Notes: a model not told the origin generated them from the letters alone. 64,000 nucleotides of DNA from Flavobacterium cheongpyeongense (GCF_003202435.1 NZ_QJHK01000014.1:62001-126000), one strand, 5' to 3'; positions 45,653-54,777 are shown, counted from the first letter of the stretch. Numbers and translations are program-made.

Positions 45653-45660
45653 TATATTTG
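45653..45660 (+). promoter_or_regulatory. -7 promoter element of the lipoprotein gene
   Basis: TATATTTG, 24 bases before ATG 45684. Confidence 0.55.
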
Positions 45661-45683
45661 ATAATCGAATATAATTGATGCAG

Positions 45684-46406
45684 ATGAAAAAATATTTAAA
45701 ATATATAGCCTTAGTAATTATTGGATCTTTAGCGAGCTGTAAAGAAGAAGTTCAAAAACCAAAAGTGACTTATGATACATCTAATAAAACAAGTACTTTA
45801 ACTAAAACAGATTCAACGCAAATTGAAATAGCTGATTTGCCTATCCAAATGGAAGGTACAGATTATTTGATTCATCCTGTCGGAGATTTAAGAGTTTTTG
45901 AAAAAGGAACAAAGGTACGGTATGGATCATCGAGTGTAAATGATGTCAGTTTTACTATTTCTAATTTAGGCGAATTTGAGATTACAGGTTATCTGCAAAA
46001 TTTGAAATTTCAAAAGACCGATTCAGATTCTATTAGACCGTTATCTGATAAACCGATTTTAATTTTAACAGCGACTTATTTAAAAACAATTGCTGATAAA
46101 ACACAAAACAAAATCATGGTTTATACCCTTACAGACTCTGATACCAATAAAGACGGTAAGATTGATACCAGTGATATTAAGACACTTTATTTAAGCAGTA
46201 TCAGCGGAGAGAATTTTACAAAAATATCGGCTGATCTTCAGGAATTAGTAGATTGGAATTTAATTGAGTCTAAAAATCGTTTGTATTTTAGAACTATAGA
46301 AGACACCAACCAAAATGGCCAATTCGATAAAAATGATGTTTTGCATTACAATTATATAGATTTAGGTTTAAAAAATTGGGAAGTGAAAAATTATAAACCT
46401 ATTTAA
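45684..46406 (+). CDS. Lipoprotein with EF-hand-like loops
   Basis: 240 residues from ATG 45684 (ATG 45678 is also possible). The lipobox is GSLASC. The C-terminal half carries two Asp/Asn-rich Ca-loop-like motifs, DSDTNKDGKIDTSDI and DTNQNGQFDKNDV, of dockerin/EF-hand spacing. The N-terminal half has no known domain. Calcium binding is likely, but a function is not known. It has its own promoter and terminator. Confidence 0.65.
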   Translation: MKKYLKYIALVIIGSLASCKEEVQKPKVTYDTSNKTSTLTKTDSTQIEIADLPIQMEGTDYLIHPVGDLRVFEKGTKVRYGSSSVNDVSFTISNLGEFEITGYLQNLKFQKTDSDSIRPLSDKPILILTATYLKTIADKTQNKIMVYTLTDSDTNKDGKIDTSDIKTLYLSSISGENFTKISADLQELVDWNLIESKNRLYFRTIEDTNQNGQFDKNDVLHYNYIDLGLKNWEVKNYKPI

Positions 46407-46459
46407 GGTTCTAAGATTTTGTCAACAGATAAAATGATTTTCCTGCTGTGGACGGAAAG

Positions 46460-46500
46460 GAAAACCGTGTAGAAATTTTTAAAATTCTATACGGTTTTCT
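46460..46500 (+). terminator. Terminator of the lipoprotein gene
   Basis: AAAACCGTGTAGAA pairs with TTCTATACGGTTTT (one G-T) over a short A/T loop, 53 bases after the stop. Confidence 0.8.
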
Positions 46501-46564
46501 TTATTCTAAAAAAGAGGAATCTTTTCTAATCCTCTAATATATTGTTGGAAAAAACGTGAGGATT

Positions 46565-46605
46565 AAAAAATCAGATCAAAATATCACTTTCTAAATCTGA
46601 TTTTT
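46565..46605 (-). terminator. DUF2971 terminator embedded in the coding end
   Basis: The stem AAAAATCAGAT (46595-46605, minus strand) pairs with ATCTGATTTTT (46566-46576) and is followed by T residues. The stop TGA (46571-46573) lies in the second arm. Confidence 0.7.
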
Positions 46606-47272
46606 CTATTTCTAATCCAAAACCTAAACGCTCTACCAGTTCAATTACGAGTTTTTTATACCAGTTCTCCGACTTGGGATGAATGTATATCTTTTCAATT
46701 AATTCATTAACGTCAATGTTTATTTTTAATCCTTCATTTAGTTTCAAATTGCTTTGGGAAGTATCTGTAATAATGCGGACTTCACGTTCATATTGAAAAC
46801 TTTTTCGTTTGAACAAAAACGGAAAAAATAAATCATCAAACGGAATGTATTCTTTTTTATAGTCGATATAATTTACTTCACCAATATACTGATCAAAATT
46901 GTTCTCAGGATTTACTGCCCTTTGAAGCCTTCCAATCGTTGACTGGATTGCTAATCCTTCACTGTTTTGTGTAAAAATCTGCCACATGGCATACGATTCA
47001 TATTCGTTAATGTGCCAGCTGCTGACGGCTACTTTTTCACGATGTGTTTTGTAGTAATTTAAAAATTCAGGATTGTCAATAGCCAGCTTTTTGATTTCTT
47101 CAAACGTTGGTTCGCTAAAAGTGCCTTCATACTGATCTTCAAACTTATCAGAGCGTGACATGAATAATTTTTTCGAAAGCAATAAATCAAGAAATTTAGA
47201 TAAGTCAAGGTATTTCCAAACGATGGTGTCAGGATTATCGGGGAGTTTAATATTTGGGTTGTTAAGATACAT
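46571..47272 (-). CDS. DUF2971 family protein
   Basis: 233 residues. Family features: VWKYLDLSKFLDLLLSKKLF, MSRSDKFEDQYEGTF, KVAVSSWHINEYESYAMWQI and the FKRKSFQYEREVRIITDT block. It is a soluble protein of unknown activity; relatives are scattered in bacteria and sometimes near defence genes. Nothing here supports a defence role. The stop codon sits inside its own terminator hairpin. Confidence 0.8.
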   Translation of the reverse strand: MYLNNPNIKLPDNPDTIVWKYLDLSKFLDLLLSKKLFMSRSDKFEDQYEGTFSEPTFEEIKKLAIDNPEFLNYYKTHREKVAVSSWHINEYESYAMWQIFTQNSEGLAIQSTIGRLQRAVNPENNFDQYIGEVNYIDYKKEYIPFDDLFFPFLFKRKSFQYEREVRIITDTSQSNLKLNEGLKINIDVNELIEKIYIHPKSENWYKKLVIELVERLGFGLEIEKSDLESDILI

Positions 47273-47403
47273 TTTGAGAGAATTAAATGATTTATTCTGT
47301 AACGAACCTAAAGTTATAAAAATAAAAACAGATTAAGGAAACTGGACTTGGTTTTAATATTTCCTTAATCTGTATGAATGTCTGCTGTTAGAACAATTGA
47401 ATC

Positions 47404-49233
47404 TTAAGATTCAAACGACTGCATAGTTACAAGCTTATTATAAGTTCCGTTTTGTGCAATTAATTCATCGTGAGTTCCCTGTTCTACAATTTTTCCTTTT
47501 TGCATTACTACAATTATATCCGCTTTTTGTATTGTAGAAAGACGGTGTGCAATCACAATCGAAGTTCTGTTCTGCATCATGTTCTCAAGGGCAACCTGAA
47601 CAAATTTTTCGCTTTCGGTATCTAATGCTGATGTTGCTTCGTCCAGAATCATAATTGGAGGATTTTTAAGTACTGCTCGTGCAATCGATAAGCGTTGTTT
47701 TTGGCCTCCTGATAATTTATTTCCGCTGTCGCCAATGTTAGTATAGATTCCCAAAGGCAATTCTTTTACAAATTCAAAAGCGTTTGCGATTTTTAAAGCT
47801 TCAATAATTTCATCATCTGTTGCGTCTAATTTTCCTAAGGCAATATTAGCTTTAATGGTGTCATTAAATAAAATACTGTCCTGAGTAACCAATCCCATTA
47901 ATCCTCGAAGAGATTGCAGATTCATGTCTTTTATATTTACTCCGTCAATAGAAATTGTACCGTTGGTCACATCATAAAAACGGGTTAGTAAATTTGCAAT
48001 TGTGCTTTTTCCGCTTCCGGATTGTCCCACCAGTGCAACAGTCTGACCTTTTTTAATCTGAAGTGAAAAGTCTTTTAAAACCGTTTCATTTTCATATTTA
48101 AAATTAATATTCTGAACACTTATGTTGTTGTCAAAAGATGTTTTTTCAATAGCATTTTCTTTAGAAGTGATAGTGTTTTCCTGTTCAAGAATTTCCAGTA
48201 CACGGTCAGCTGCTGCATTACCTCTTTTTACGGCGTAAGAGGCTTTTGAAATTGATTTAGCGGGTGTAAGAATGTTATAAGCCAGTCCCATATAGGCAAT
48301 AAATGATGCTCCGTTTAATGTTTTCTCTATTAAAACCATTTGACCTCCATACCATAATAAGATTGCAATAACCATAATTCCCATAAACTCACTCGCAGGT
48401 GAAGCCAGGTTTTGACGATTTCCAATGCTATTTGATAATTTAAAATAACGTTCTGTTGAATTTTGAAATACAGTATTAAAGTAGTTCTCAGAATTGTAAC
48501 CTTTTACCACTTTCAACCCGCCAATGGTTTCTTCAATAGTTGATAAAAAAGTTCCTTGTTCCTGTTGTGCTTTTCCTGATTTTTTTTTCAGTTGTTTACC
48601 AATTAAAGAAATAATGTATCCGGAAATAGGAATAAAAACAAAAACAAAAAGTGTTAGTTTCGTACTAATGGCAAACATCATTCCAATCGTAAAAACAATG
48701 GTTAAAGGTTCTTTTACGATAAGTTCTAAAATGGCCAAAAAAGAAGTTTGAACTTCATTAACATCTGCTGATATTCTTGAAATCACATCACCTTTTCGCT
48801 TTTCTGAAAAAAAGGCTAAAGGTAATTCCAGTGTTTTTTTATACATAGTATTACGCATGTCTCTTAATATTCCATTACGTAAAAAAGTAATGAAAAACAT
48901 GGCTAAATAATCGAACAGGTTTTTCAATAAAAAGATAGAGATTATCACAGTAACCATGATTGAAAGCGTATAACCAACACCAAAAGTATCTGTAGTATTG
49001 GTAATAAAATAGCTTAAATAATTTTCACCATATTTTTTAAGTTCCCAAATACCTGTGTAAATAGGTTTAGTAGTATTTCTTTTGGTTTGGTCAAATAAAA
49101 CCTGAATCATCGGAATTAAAGACACAAAAGAAAGGGTACTAAAAAGTGCATACAAAACATTAAAAAAGATGTTTAAGTAAGCATATTTTTTATACGGATA
49201 TAAAAAAGGAAGTATTTTTTTGAAATTACTCAT
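47404..49233 (-). CDS. ABC exporter, MsbA-like (fused membrane and ATPase domains)
   Basis: 609 residues. Six membrane segments lie in the first about 330 residues (FFNVLYALFSTLSFVSLIPM etc.). The ATPase has VALVGQSGSGKSTIANLLTR (Walker A), the signature LSGGQKQRLSIARAVL, Walker B PIMILDEATSALD and the switch His in SIVIAHRLSTI. It is a homodimeric type IV exporter, probably for lipid A core or another lipid. The phosphohexomutase gene lies upstream on the same strand (75-base gap). Confidence 0.93.
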   Translation of the reverse strand: MSNFKKILPFLYPYKKYAYLNIFFNVLYALFSTLSFVSLIPMIQVLFDQTKRNTTKPIYTGIWELKKYGENYLSYFITNTTDTFGVGYTLSIMVTVIISIFLLKNLFDYLAMFFITFLRNGILRDMRNTMYKKTLELPLAFFSEKRKGDVISRISADVNEVQTSFLAILELIVKEPLTIVFTIGMMFAISTKLTLFVFVFIPISGYIISLIGKQLKKKSGKAQQEQGTFLSTIEETIGGLKVVKGYNSENYFNTVFQNSTERYFKLSNSIGNRQNLASPASEFMGIMVIAILLWYGGQMVLIEKTLNGASFIAYMGLAYNILTPAKSISKASYAVKRGNAAADRVLEILEQENTITSKENAIEKTSFDNNISVQNINFKYENETVLKDFSLQIKKGQTVALVGQSGSGKSTIANLLTRFYDVTNGTISIDGVNIKDMNLQSLRGLMGLVTQDSILFNDTIKANIALGKLDATDDEIIEALKIANAFEFVKELPLGIYTNIGDSGNKLSGGQKQRLSIARAVLKNPPIMILDEATSALDTESEKFVQVALENMMQNRTSIVIAHRLSTIQKADIIVVMQKGKIVEQGTHDELIAQNGTYNKLVTMQSFES

Positions 49234-49308
49234 TTAGGTGTTTTTTTACCATTAAAACCCGATAGCTTGTTTAAACATATCGGGTTTTGAAAAAATGGAT
49301 ATAATTTA

Positions 49309-51036
49309 TTAATTCAATTGCATATCTGCAATGATATTTTGTATTTTTTGGTCTAAGAAACTTTCGGCAGCATCAAAATCTTCAACCGATTCTAATTCAG
49401 CATTTACACTAATGTAGAATTTAATTTTTGGTTCAGTACCGCTTGGTCTTGCGCAAATTTTAGAACCGTCTTCTGTATAATAAATCAAGACGTTTGATTT
49501 TGGCATGTCCATTGTGGATTCTTCACCTGTCAATAAATTCAAAGCAATAGACGACTGATAATCTTCGACCATTATGACACGTTGGTCATTGATTTCTTTC
49601 AATGGATTTTCTCTTAAATTAATCATCATCTGATTGATTTCTTCCAAACCTTCGATTCCTTTTTTAGTCAGTGAAACCAAAAATTCTTTATAAAAACCAT
49701 TTTCAACATACAATTGCAAAAGTTCTTTGTAAACAGAGCTTCCGGCAGCTTTTGCCTGAGCCGCAACTTCACAAATTAATAAGGTTGCAGCTACGGCATC
49801 CTTATCTCTTACAGCATCACCTACCATAAAGCCAAAACTTTCTTCACCACCGCCAATAAATTGAAGTTCAGGAAAATCTTTAATCATTTTAGCAATCCAT
49901 TTAAAGCCGGTCAGACCAACTTTGCATTCAACGCCATAACGTGTTGCCAGTTCCATAATCATTGGTGTTGAAACAATAGTAGACCCAACGAATTGTTTTC
50001 CATTGATTTTGCCAGCTTTTTTCCATTGTTTTAAAAGGAAAGAAGTCATCAAAACCATTGTCTGGTTTCCGTTAAGCAAAATCATTTTGCCTTCGTTATT
50101 ACGAACAGCTACACCTAAACGGTCACAGTCAGGATCAGTTCCTACTACAATATCAGAATTGGTTTTGTCTGCCAATGCCAACGCCATAGTCAATGCTTCC
50201 GGCTCTTCAGGATTAGGGGATTTTACAGTAGGGAAATTTCCATCTGGCACAGCCTGTTCAGGAACAATATGTACATTTTTATAACCAGCCTCTGATAAAG
50301 TATCGGGAACTGATTTTATTGAAGTGCCGTGTAATGAAGTAAAAACAATATGCAGATTATCCTTTGCTTCAGCCGGAGTATTAAAACTTGCGTTTTCAAT
50401 AGACGATTTTACAAAAGCCTTATCTATTTCTGTATCAATATAGGTAATCAGACTTTCGTCAGCATTAAATTTAATTTTGTCGTAGGTTAAACTTTCAATT
50501 ACCTCAATAATTGCAGCATCTTCCGGAGGGACAATTTGTCCTCCGTCTTCCCAATATACTTTATATCCGTTGTATTCTGGCGGATTATGAGAAGCTGTCA
50601 AAACAATTCCGCATTGGCATCCTAAGTATTTAAGAGCAAATGACAATTCTGGTGTCGGTCGTAAATCTGAAAACAAATAAACCTGAATTCCGTTGGCAGA
50701 GAAAACATCGGCAACAACCTTAGCCAAAGTATTACTATTATGACGACAATCATAAGCAATAACTACTTTTACTGGTTGATTTGGAAAAGCTTCATGCAAA
50801 TAATCTGAAAGTCCCTGCGTGTTTTTTCCAAGCGTATATTTGTTGATTCGGTTGTTACCAATTCCCATAACGCCACGCATTCCTCCAGTTCCAAATTCCA
50901 GATTTTTATAAAAACTTTCTTCAAGTTCTTTAGGCGATGTAGTCATTAATTCCTTAACCGCAGCTTGTGTTTCGTTATCAAATGTGGGTGTTAGCCATTC
51001 GTTTACGGCGCTTAAAATAGTAGGTGCTATATTCAT
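49309..51036 (-). CDS. Phosphoglucomutase/phosphomannomutase family enzyme
   Basis: 575 residues, the longer Bacteroidota type. Motifs: GTGGMRGVMGIGNNRINKYT, the phosphoserine loop VLTASHNPPEYNGYKVYWED, the metal loop GTDPDCDRLGVAV, the sugar loop FIGGGEESFGFMVGD and the phosphate-binding RPSGTEPKIKFYISV. It interconverts hexose 1- and 6-phosphates (glucose or mannose; the exact sugar is not decided). It probably feeds glycan and LPS precursor supply. Confidence 0.93.
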   Translation of the reverse strand: MNIAPTILSAVNEWLTPTFDNETQAAVKELMTTSPKELEESFYKNLEFGTGGMRGVMGIGNNRINKYTLGKNTQGLSDYLHEAFPNQPVKVVIAYDCRHNSNTLAKVVADVFSANGIQVYLFSDLRPTPELSFALKYLGCQCGIVLTASHNPPEYNGYKVYWEDGGQIVPPEDAAIIEVIESLTYDKIKFNADESLITYIDTEIDKAFVKSSIENASFNTPAEAKDNLHIVFTSLHGTSIKSVPDTLSEAGYKNVHIVPEQAVPDGNFPTVKSPNPEEPEALTMALALADKTNSDIVVGTDPDCDRLGVAVRNNEGKMILLNGNQTMVLMTSFLLKQWKKAGKINGKQFVGSTIVSTPMIMELATRYGVECKVGLTGFKWIAKMIKDFPELQFIGGGEESFGFMVGDAVRDKDAVAATLLICEVAAQAKAAGSSVYKELLQLYVENGFYKEFLVSLTKKGIEGLEEINQMMINLRENPLKEINDQRVIMVEDYQSSIALNLLTGEESTMDMPKSNVLIYYTEDGSKICARPSGTEPKIKFYISVNAELESVEDFDAAESFLDQKIQNIIADMQLN

Positions 51037-51088
51037 GTAAATGTTTTTTTAATGTTTAAAATAAAGATAGGAATTTTTCAGGAGCTAA

Positions 51089-51165
51089 TCCTGCTGTACA
51101 CTATATCTTTTGTAGTCTCGTTACAAACGAGACCACAAAAGGATGCCGTTCCCATCAGGGCTAGT
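51089..51165. repeat. Dispersed hairpin repeat, copy C
   Basis: The flanks TCCTGCT...CTATATCTTTT and AAAAGGATGCCG-TTCCCATCAGGGCTA match copy A (23239), but the stem differs: CTTTTGTAGTCTCGTT pairs with AACGAGACCACAAAAG at 15 of 16 positions, loop 3. Confidence 0.65.
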
Positions 51166-51173
51166 GCTTTACG

Positions 51174-52130
51174 TTAAAAATTAACCTCCCGCGATACTTT
51201 ATAACGGACTTCATTGTTTTTGGTTCGCAAAATAATTTCGCCTAAGAAACCTGCTAAAAACAGCTGAGTTCCCAAAATCATAGTTGTCAAAGCAATATAA
51301 AACCACGGATTATTTGTAACCAGAGTATATTTCATTCCGGTGTACAGATGGTATAGTTTTGAAACACCAATGTATCCCGCAGCTAAAAATCCAATGATAA
51401 ACATAAAAGAACCAATGGCACCAAATAAGTGCATCGGTCTTTTTCCGAATCTCGATAGAAACCAAATCGTAATCAAATCAAGGAATCCGTTTATAAAACG
51501 TTCCATTCCAAACTTGGTTTCACCGTATTTTCTGGCCTGATGAATTACCACTTTTTCACCAATTTTGCCGAATCCGGCATTTTTAGCCAAAACCGGAATA
51601 TAGCGGTGCATTTCGCCTGAAACTTCAACGTTTTTTACGACTACATTTCTATAAGCTTTTAAGCCGCAGTTAAAATCATTTAATTCAACTCCCGAGGTTT
51701 TTCTGGCAGCCCAGTTAAATAATTTTGAAGGCAGGTTTTTTGCTACAACAGAGTCGTATCTTTTTTTCTTCCAGCCAGAAACCAAATCATATTTTTCTTT
51801 GGTTATCATATCATACAATCCCGGAATTTCATCCGGACTGTCCTGTAAATCGGCATCCATCGTAATAATAACATCACCTTGAGCCTTTGCAAACCCTGCA
51901 TGCAAAGCCTGTGATTTACCAAAGTTTTTCATAAAACGAATTCCTTTTACATTCTGGTTTTCGTTAGAAAAACTTTCGATAATATTCCACGAATCATCTG
52001 TACTTCCATCATCTACAAAAATGATTTCATAAGAGTAATTGTTAGATTGCATCACTTTAATAATCCACGAATAGAGTTCTTTTAGTGATTCCTCTTCGTT
52101 GAGAAGCGGTATAAGTATAGATAAATTCAT
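51174..52130 (-). CDS. GT2 family glycosyltransferase, DPM1/GtrB-like
   Basis: 318 residues. The GT-A domain (about 1-225) has LSILIPLLNEEESLKELYSW, IIFVDDGSTDDSWNIIESF, ITMDADLQDSPDEIPGLYDM (DxD) and LNDFNCGLKAYRN. Two C-terminal membrane helices follow (FGAIGSFMFIIGFLAAGYIG, FYIALTTMILGTQLFLAGFL). Such enzymes transfer a sugar to polyprenyl phosphate at the inner membrane face. It lies 8 bases after the DUF4199 stop, so the two probably share an operon. Confidence 0.92.
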   Translation of the reverse strand: MNLSILIPLLNEEESLKELYSWIIKVMQSNNYSYEIIFVDDGSTDDSWNIIESFSNENQNVKGIRFMKNFGKSQALHAGFAKAQGDVIITMDADLQDSPDEIPGLYDMITKEKYDLVSGWKKKRYDSVVAKNLPSKLFNWAARKTSGVELNDFNCGLKAYRNVVVKNVEVSGEMHRYIPVLAKNAGFGKIGEKVVIHQARKYGETKFGMERFINGFLDLITIWFLSRFGKRPMHLFGAIGSFMFIIGFLAAGYIGVSKLYHLYTGMKYTLVTNNPWFYIALTTMILGTQLFLAGFLGEIILRTKNNEVRYKVSREVNF

Positions 52131-52138
52131 TTATATTT

Positions 52139-52669
52139 TTATTCTTGTGTAGTTTTGCTTTTAAAAAATGCTGCGAAAATTAATCCGAAAATGCAGCTGA
52201 TAACAATCGCAAAAACAGATCCTTTAAGTAATTCAATAGTTGAGTACGGATTGCTTAATTTCATTTTATCAATAGTTCCATTAATGACGGAAGCTGGTGA
52301 TCCAAATTTCTGCATCATATTTACCGTATATTTAATCATTAATTCGCTTAAAGTATCTTTTGCAGAGGGGTCGATAACATTAAATAAAAGAACATTGAAA
52401 GAAGTAGAAATCAAAATCCCGATTACTGCTGCTATAAAATAAGTAGTAAAAGCATCTTTAAAAGAGAAAACGCCATTTAATTCTTTTTTTGTTTTCGAAA
52501 GCAGAATGATAGATATTGTTATGCTTATTGCGATACCGATTAGTCCCATCCACCATGCAGTAAATAAGTTTAAATCAATCGAATATATTGTTGCAGTAAT
52601 TAAAGTCGATGCAATTCCAATCATTACACCATAAGTAATCCCGTTTTTCTTTATAACTTCATTAATCAT
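52139..52669 (-). CDS. DUF4199 membrane protein
   Basis: 176 residues from ATG 52669 (MINEVIKKNGITYGVMIGIA). The ORF extends 47 codons upstream, but the -7 element TATATTTG at 52698-52705 excludes that. Four membrane helices are visible (ITYGVMIGIASTLITATIYS, FTAWWMGLIGIAISITISII, FTTYFIAAVIGILISTSFNV, GSVFAIVISCIFGLIFAAFF), with a soluble segment between helices 3 and 4. The family's function is unknown. It stands directly ahead of the glycosyltransferase gene. Confidence 0.85.
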   Translation of the reverse strand: MINEVIKKNGITYGVMIGIASTLITATIYSIDLNLFTAWWMGLIGIAISITISIILLSKTKKELNGVFSFKDAFTTYFIAAVIGILISTSFNVLLFNVIDPSAKDTLSELMIKYTVNMMQKFGSPASVINGTIDKMKLSNPYSTIELLKGSVFAIVISCIFGLIFAAFFKSKTTQE

Positions 52670-52697
52670 ATTTTCTATATGTTTTAAAATTAATCCA

Positions 52698-52705
52698 CAA
52701 ATATA
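52698..52705 (-). promoter_or_regulatory. -7 promoter element of the DUF4199 gene
   Basis: Minus-strand TATATTTG, 29 bases before ATG 52669; it decides the start codon. Confidence 0.55.
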
Positions 52706-52772
52706 GCAATTCCCAATATATTCAGTAGAAAAAAGCTTTTTGAATTTAACTAAAAAAAAGTCTGTTAAAGAT

Positions 52773-52801
52773 TTGATTATTAAAAAAGAATTGTAAATTT
52801 G
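52773..52801 (+). promoter_or_regulatory. Promoter of the L31 gene
   Basis: TTG (52773-52775), N18, TAAATTTG (52794-52801), giving a leader of about 110 bases before ATG 52918. Confidence 0.65.
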
Positions 52802-52917
52802 CACACTCAAAAATAATTAAATTTTTAAACAAAAAGAGTATTGGTTCTTTACACCTTTTTCTAACCATGAAAAAGCTTCAAAATGAAAATGCTCCAAAAC
52901 AATAAATAAAAAGAAAG

Positions 52918-53172
52918 ATGAAAAAAGGAATCCACCCTGAAAATTACAGATTAGTTGCATTTAAAGATATGTCAAATGATGATGTTTTTATCACTAAATC
53001 TACTGCAGATACAAAAGAAACAATTGAAGTTGACGGAGTTGAGTATCCAGTTGTAAAAATGGAGATTTCAAGAACATCCCACCCTTTTTATACTGGTAAA
53101 TCTAAACTTATTGATACGGCAGGACGTATTGACAAGTTCAAAACCAAATATGCAAAACACGCTAAAAAATAA
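52918..53172 (+). CDS. rpmE: Ribosomal protein L31 type B
   Basis: 84 residues. MKKGIHPENYRLVAFKDMSN, then the ISRTSHPFYTGKSKLIDTAG and RIDKFKTKYAKHAKK blocks typical of L31 type B. It has no Cys, so it is the zinc-independent form. It is part of the large subunit. It is preceded by an unusually long leader of about 110 bases and followed by a terminator. Confidence 0.95.
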   Translation: MKKGIHPENYRLVAFKDMSNDDVFITKSTADTKETIEVDGVEYPVVKMEISRTSHPFYTGKSKLIDTAGRIDKFKTKYAKHAKK

Positions 53173-53191
53173 TAGCTGTTTTTCTTCATAC

Positions 53192-53220
53192 AAAGCCTTC
53201 CAATCCGGGAGGCTTTTTTT
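53192..53220 (+). terminator. Terminator of the L31 gene
   Basis: AAAGCCTTCC pairs with GGGAGGCTTT (two G-T), with seven T residues. Confidence 0.8.
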
Positions 53221-53375
53221 ATATTAACTGCAAAGAACACTAAGAACTAGTGCAGGTTCGTAAAGTTGTATAGGAACCTTGCTACTTAACACTTCTGTTA
53301 AATGCTGCGTTAAAGGCTTTGCTGTTAAGAATATACTATAACAATGATAGTATAAAGACACAAATAAAATATTTG

Positions 53376-53406
53376 TAACTTTGATCCTGATAACCAAATC
53401 AGGATT
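53376..53406 (+). promoter_or_regulatory. Promoter element with immediate leader hairpin, GlmU-like gene
   Basis: TAACTTTG (53376-53383) is followed directly by ATCCTGAT-aaccaa-ATCAGGAT. The same arrangement, also with a CCTGA/TCAGG stem, occurs before the PabC-like gene at 17691. Confidence 0.55.
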
Positions 53407-53431
53407 TTAACAAGTACCAAATTTATTATTT

Positions 53432-54607
53432 ATGAATTACATTCTTTTTGACGGTCCCGTTAGAAATGCTTTACTGCCTTTTACTTTTACCAGACCCGTG
53501 GCTGATATTTTAATAGGAATCATGACGATTCGTCAAAAATGGGAATCACGTTTGGGTTCAACCATTACTACAATTACCGAAGAATATTTGTCTTCAAAAT
53601 TTCCGATGGTGGAAATGGAGGAAAATGTGATGATAAATGCAGCATATTTACCCAATGAGACGCTTGCTGAAATGATTTCTGATTTAAAGGAAAATCAGGC
53701 CATTTTTAAAGGCGATGATGTAATCGCTTTTTTTACTACCGAAAATCAGGAAGAAGTGGATTTTGATTCGTATGAAATTATTCAGTACAATGATGATTGT
53801 TTAACAGTGGAGCATACCTGGGATATTTTCTCTAAAAATGATGCCGCAATCCGTGCCGATTTTGAGTATTTGACTGAAGATCGGAAATCACAGCCAATTC
53901 CCCAAAGTGTAAACGTTATTGCACCGGAAAACATATTTATTGAAGAAGGAGCAAAATTAGAGTTTGTCACTCTTAATGCTTCTACTGGTCCTATATATAT
54001 AGGTAAGAATAGCGAAATTATGGAAGGAACCGTAATTCGTGGCCCTTTTGCTCTATGCGAGAATGCACAAGTTAAACTGAATGCGAAAATTTATGGGGCT
54101 ACAACGGTTGGACCCGGATCGAGAATAGGAGGGGAAGTTAAAAACGCTGTCCTCTTTGCAAATTCAAACAAAGGACATGATGGTTTTTTAGGTGATTCTG
54201 TTTTAGGTGAATGGTGTAATATTGGTGCCGATTCGAATAATTCAAACCTGAAAAACAACTATGAGGAAGTGAAGTTGTGGAGTTACGAAACAGAAGGTTT
54301 TGCTAAAACCGGACTTCAGTTTTGTGGCTTGATGATGGGAGATCACAGTAAATGCGGTATCAATACGATGTTTAATACCGGAACAGTGGTAGGGGTGAGC
54401 GCCAATATTTTTGGAAGTGGTTTTCCCCGTAATTTTGTTCCAAGTTTTTCCTGGGGCGGAGCTGCTGGTTTTACGACTTATATTACTAAAAAAGCTTTTG
54501 AAACTGCCAAACTGGTGATGGGAAGAAGAAATATTGCGTTCGATGAAACAGAAGCAGCAATCTTAGAACATGTTTTTGAAGAAACTAAAAAATGGAGAAA
54601 AGATTGA
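53432..54607 (+). CDS. GlmU-like putative sugar nucleotidyltransferase
   Basis: 391 residues. The N-terminus (MNYILFDGPVRNALLPFTFT, RPVADILIGIMTIRQKW) is the Bacteroidota GlmU-family variant. The C-terminal half (about 165-370) is a left-handed beta-helix (ITGPIYIGKNSEIMEGT-type repeats, AKIYGATTVGPGSRIGGEVK). It lacks the usual GxGTRM nucleotide-binding start, so nucleotidyltransferase activity is doubtful; acyl- or acetyltransferase is possible. Probably envelope-sugar metabolism. Confidence 0.82.
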   Translation: MNYILFDGPVRNALLPFTFTRPVADILIGIMTIRQKWESRLGSTITTITEEYLSSKFPMVEMEENVMINAAYLPNETLAEMISDLKENQAIFKGDDVIAFFTTENQEEVDFDSYEIIQYNDDCLTVEHTWDIFSKNDAAIRADFEYLTEDRKSQPIPQSVNVIAPENIFIEEGAKLEFVTLNASTGPIYIGKNSEIMEGTVIRGPFALCENAQVKLNAKIYGATTVGPGSRIGGEVKNAVLFANSNKGHDGFLGDSVLGEWCNIGADSNNSNLKNNYEEVKLWSYETEGFAKTGLQFCGLMMGDHSKCGINTMFNTGTVVGVSANIFGSGFPRNFVPSFSWGGAAGFTTYITKKAFETAKLVMGRRNIAFDETEAAILEHVFEETKKWRKD

Positions 54608-54649
54608 TTAATCACATAATAAAAAGATTGGTAATTAGATGATTTTACG

Positions 54650-54680
54650 AAACCTGATAGTTAACCTGTCGGGTTTTGTT
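54650..54680 (+). terminator. Terminator of the GlmU-like gene
   Basis: AAACCTGATA pairs with TGTCGGGTTT (G-T pairs included) and is followed by T-rich sequence. Confidence 0.65.
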
Positions 54681-54746
54681 TTGTTTGGAGTTAAGAAATG
54701 ATCTAATTGCACATTTTCTAATTCTTGAAATTATCTAATTATCTAA

Positions 54747-54777
54747 TTGCCACATTCTCTAATTAAATCTATCTTTG
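54747..54777 (+). promoter_or_regulatory. Promoter of the ABC-F gene
   Basis: TTG (54747-54749), N20, TATCTTTG (54770-54777), 63 bases before the ATG. Confidence 0.7.

Noticed and set aside
53221..53375. AT-rich gap with short repeated words (AACACT, GTTAA)
   Set aside because: No stable hairpin or match to the dispersed repeat family was found.
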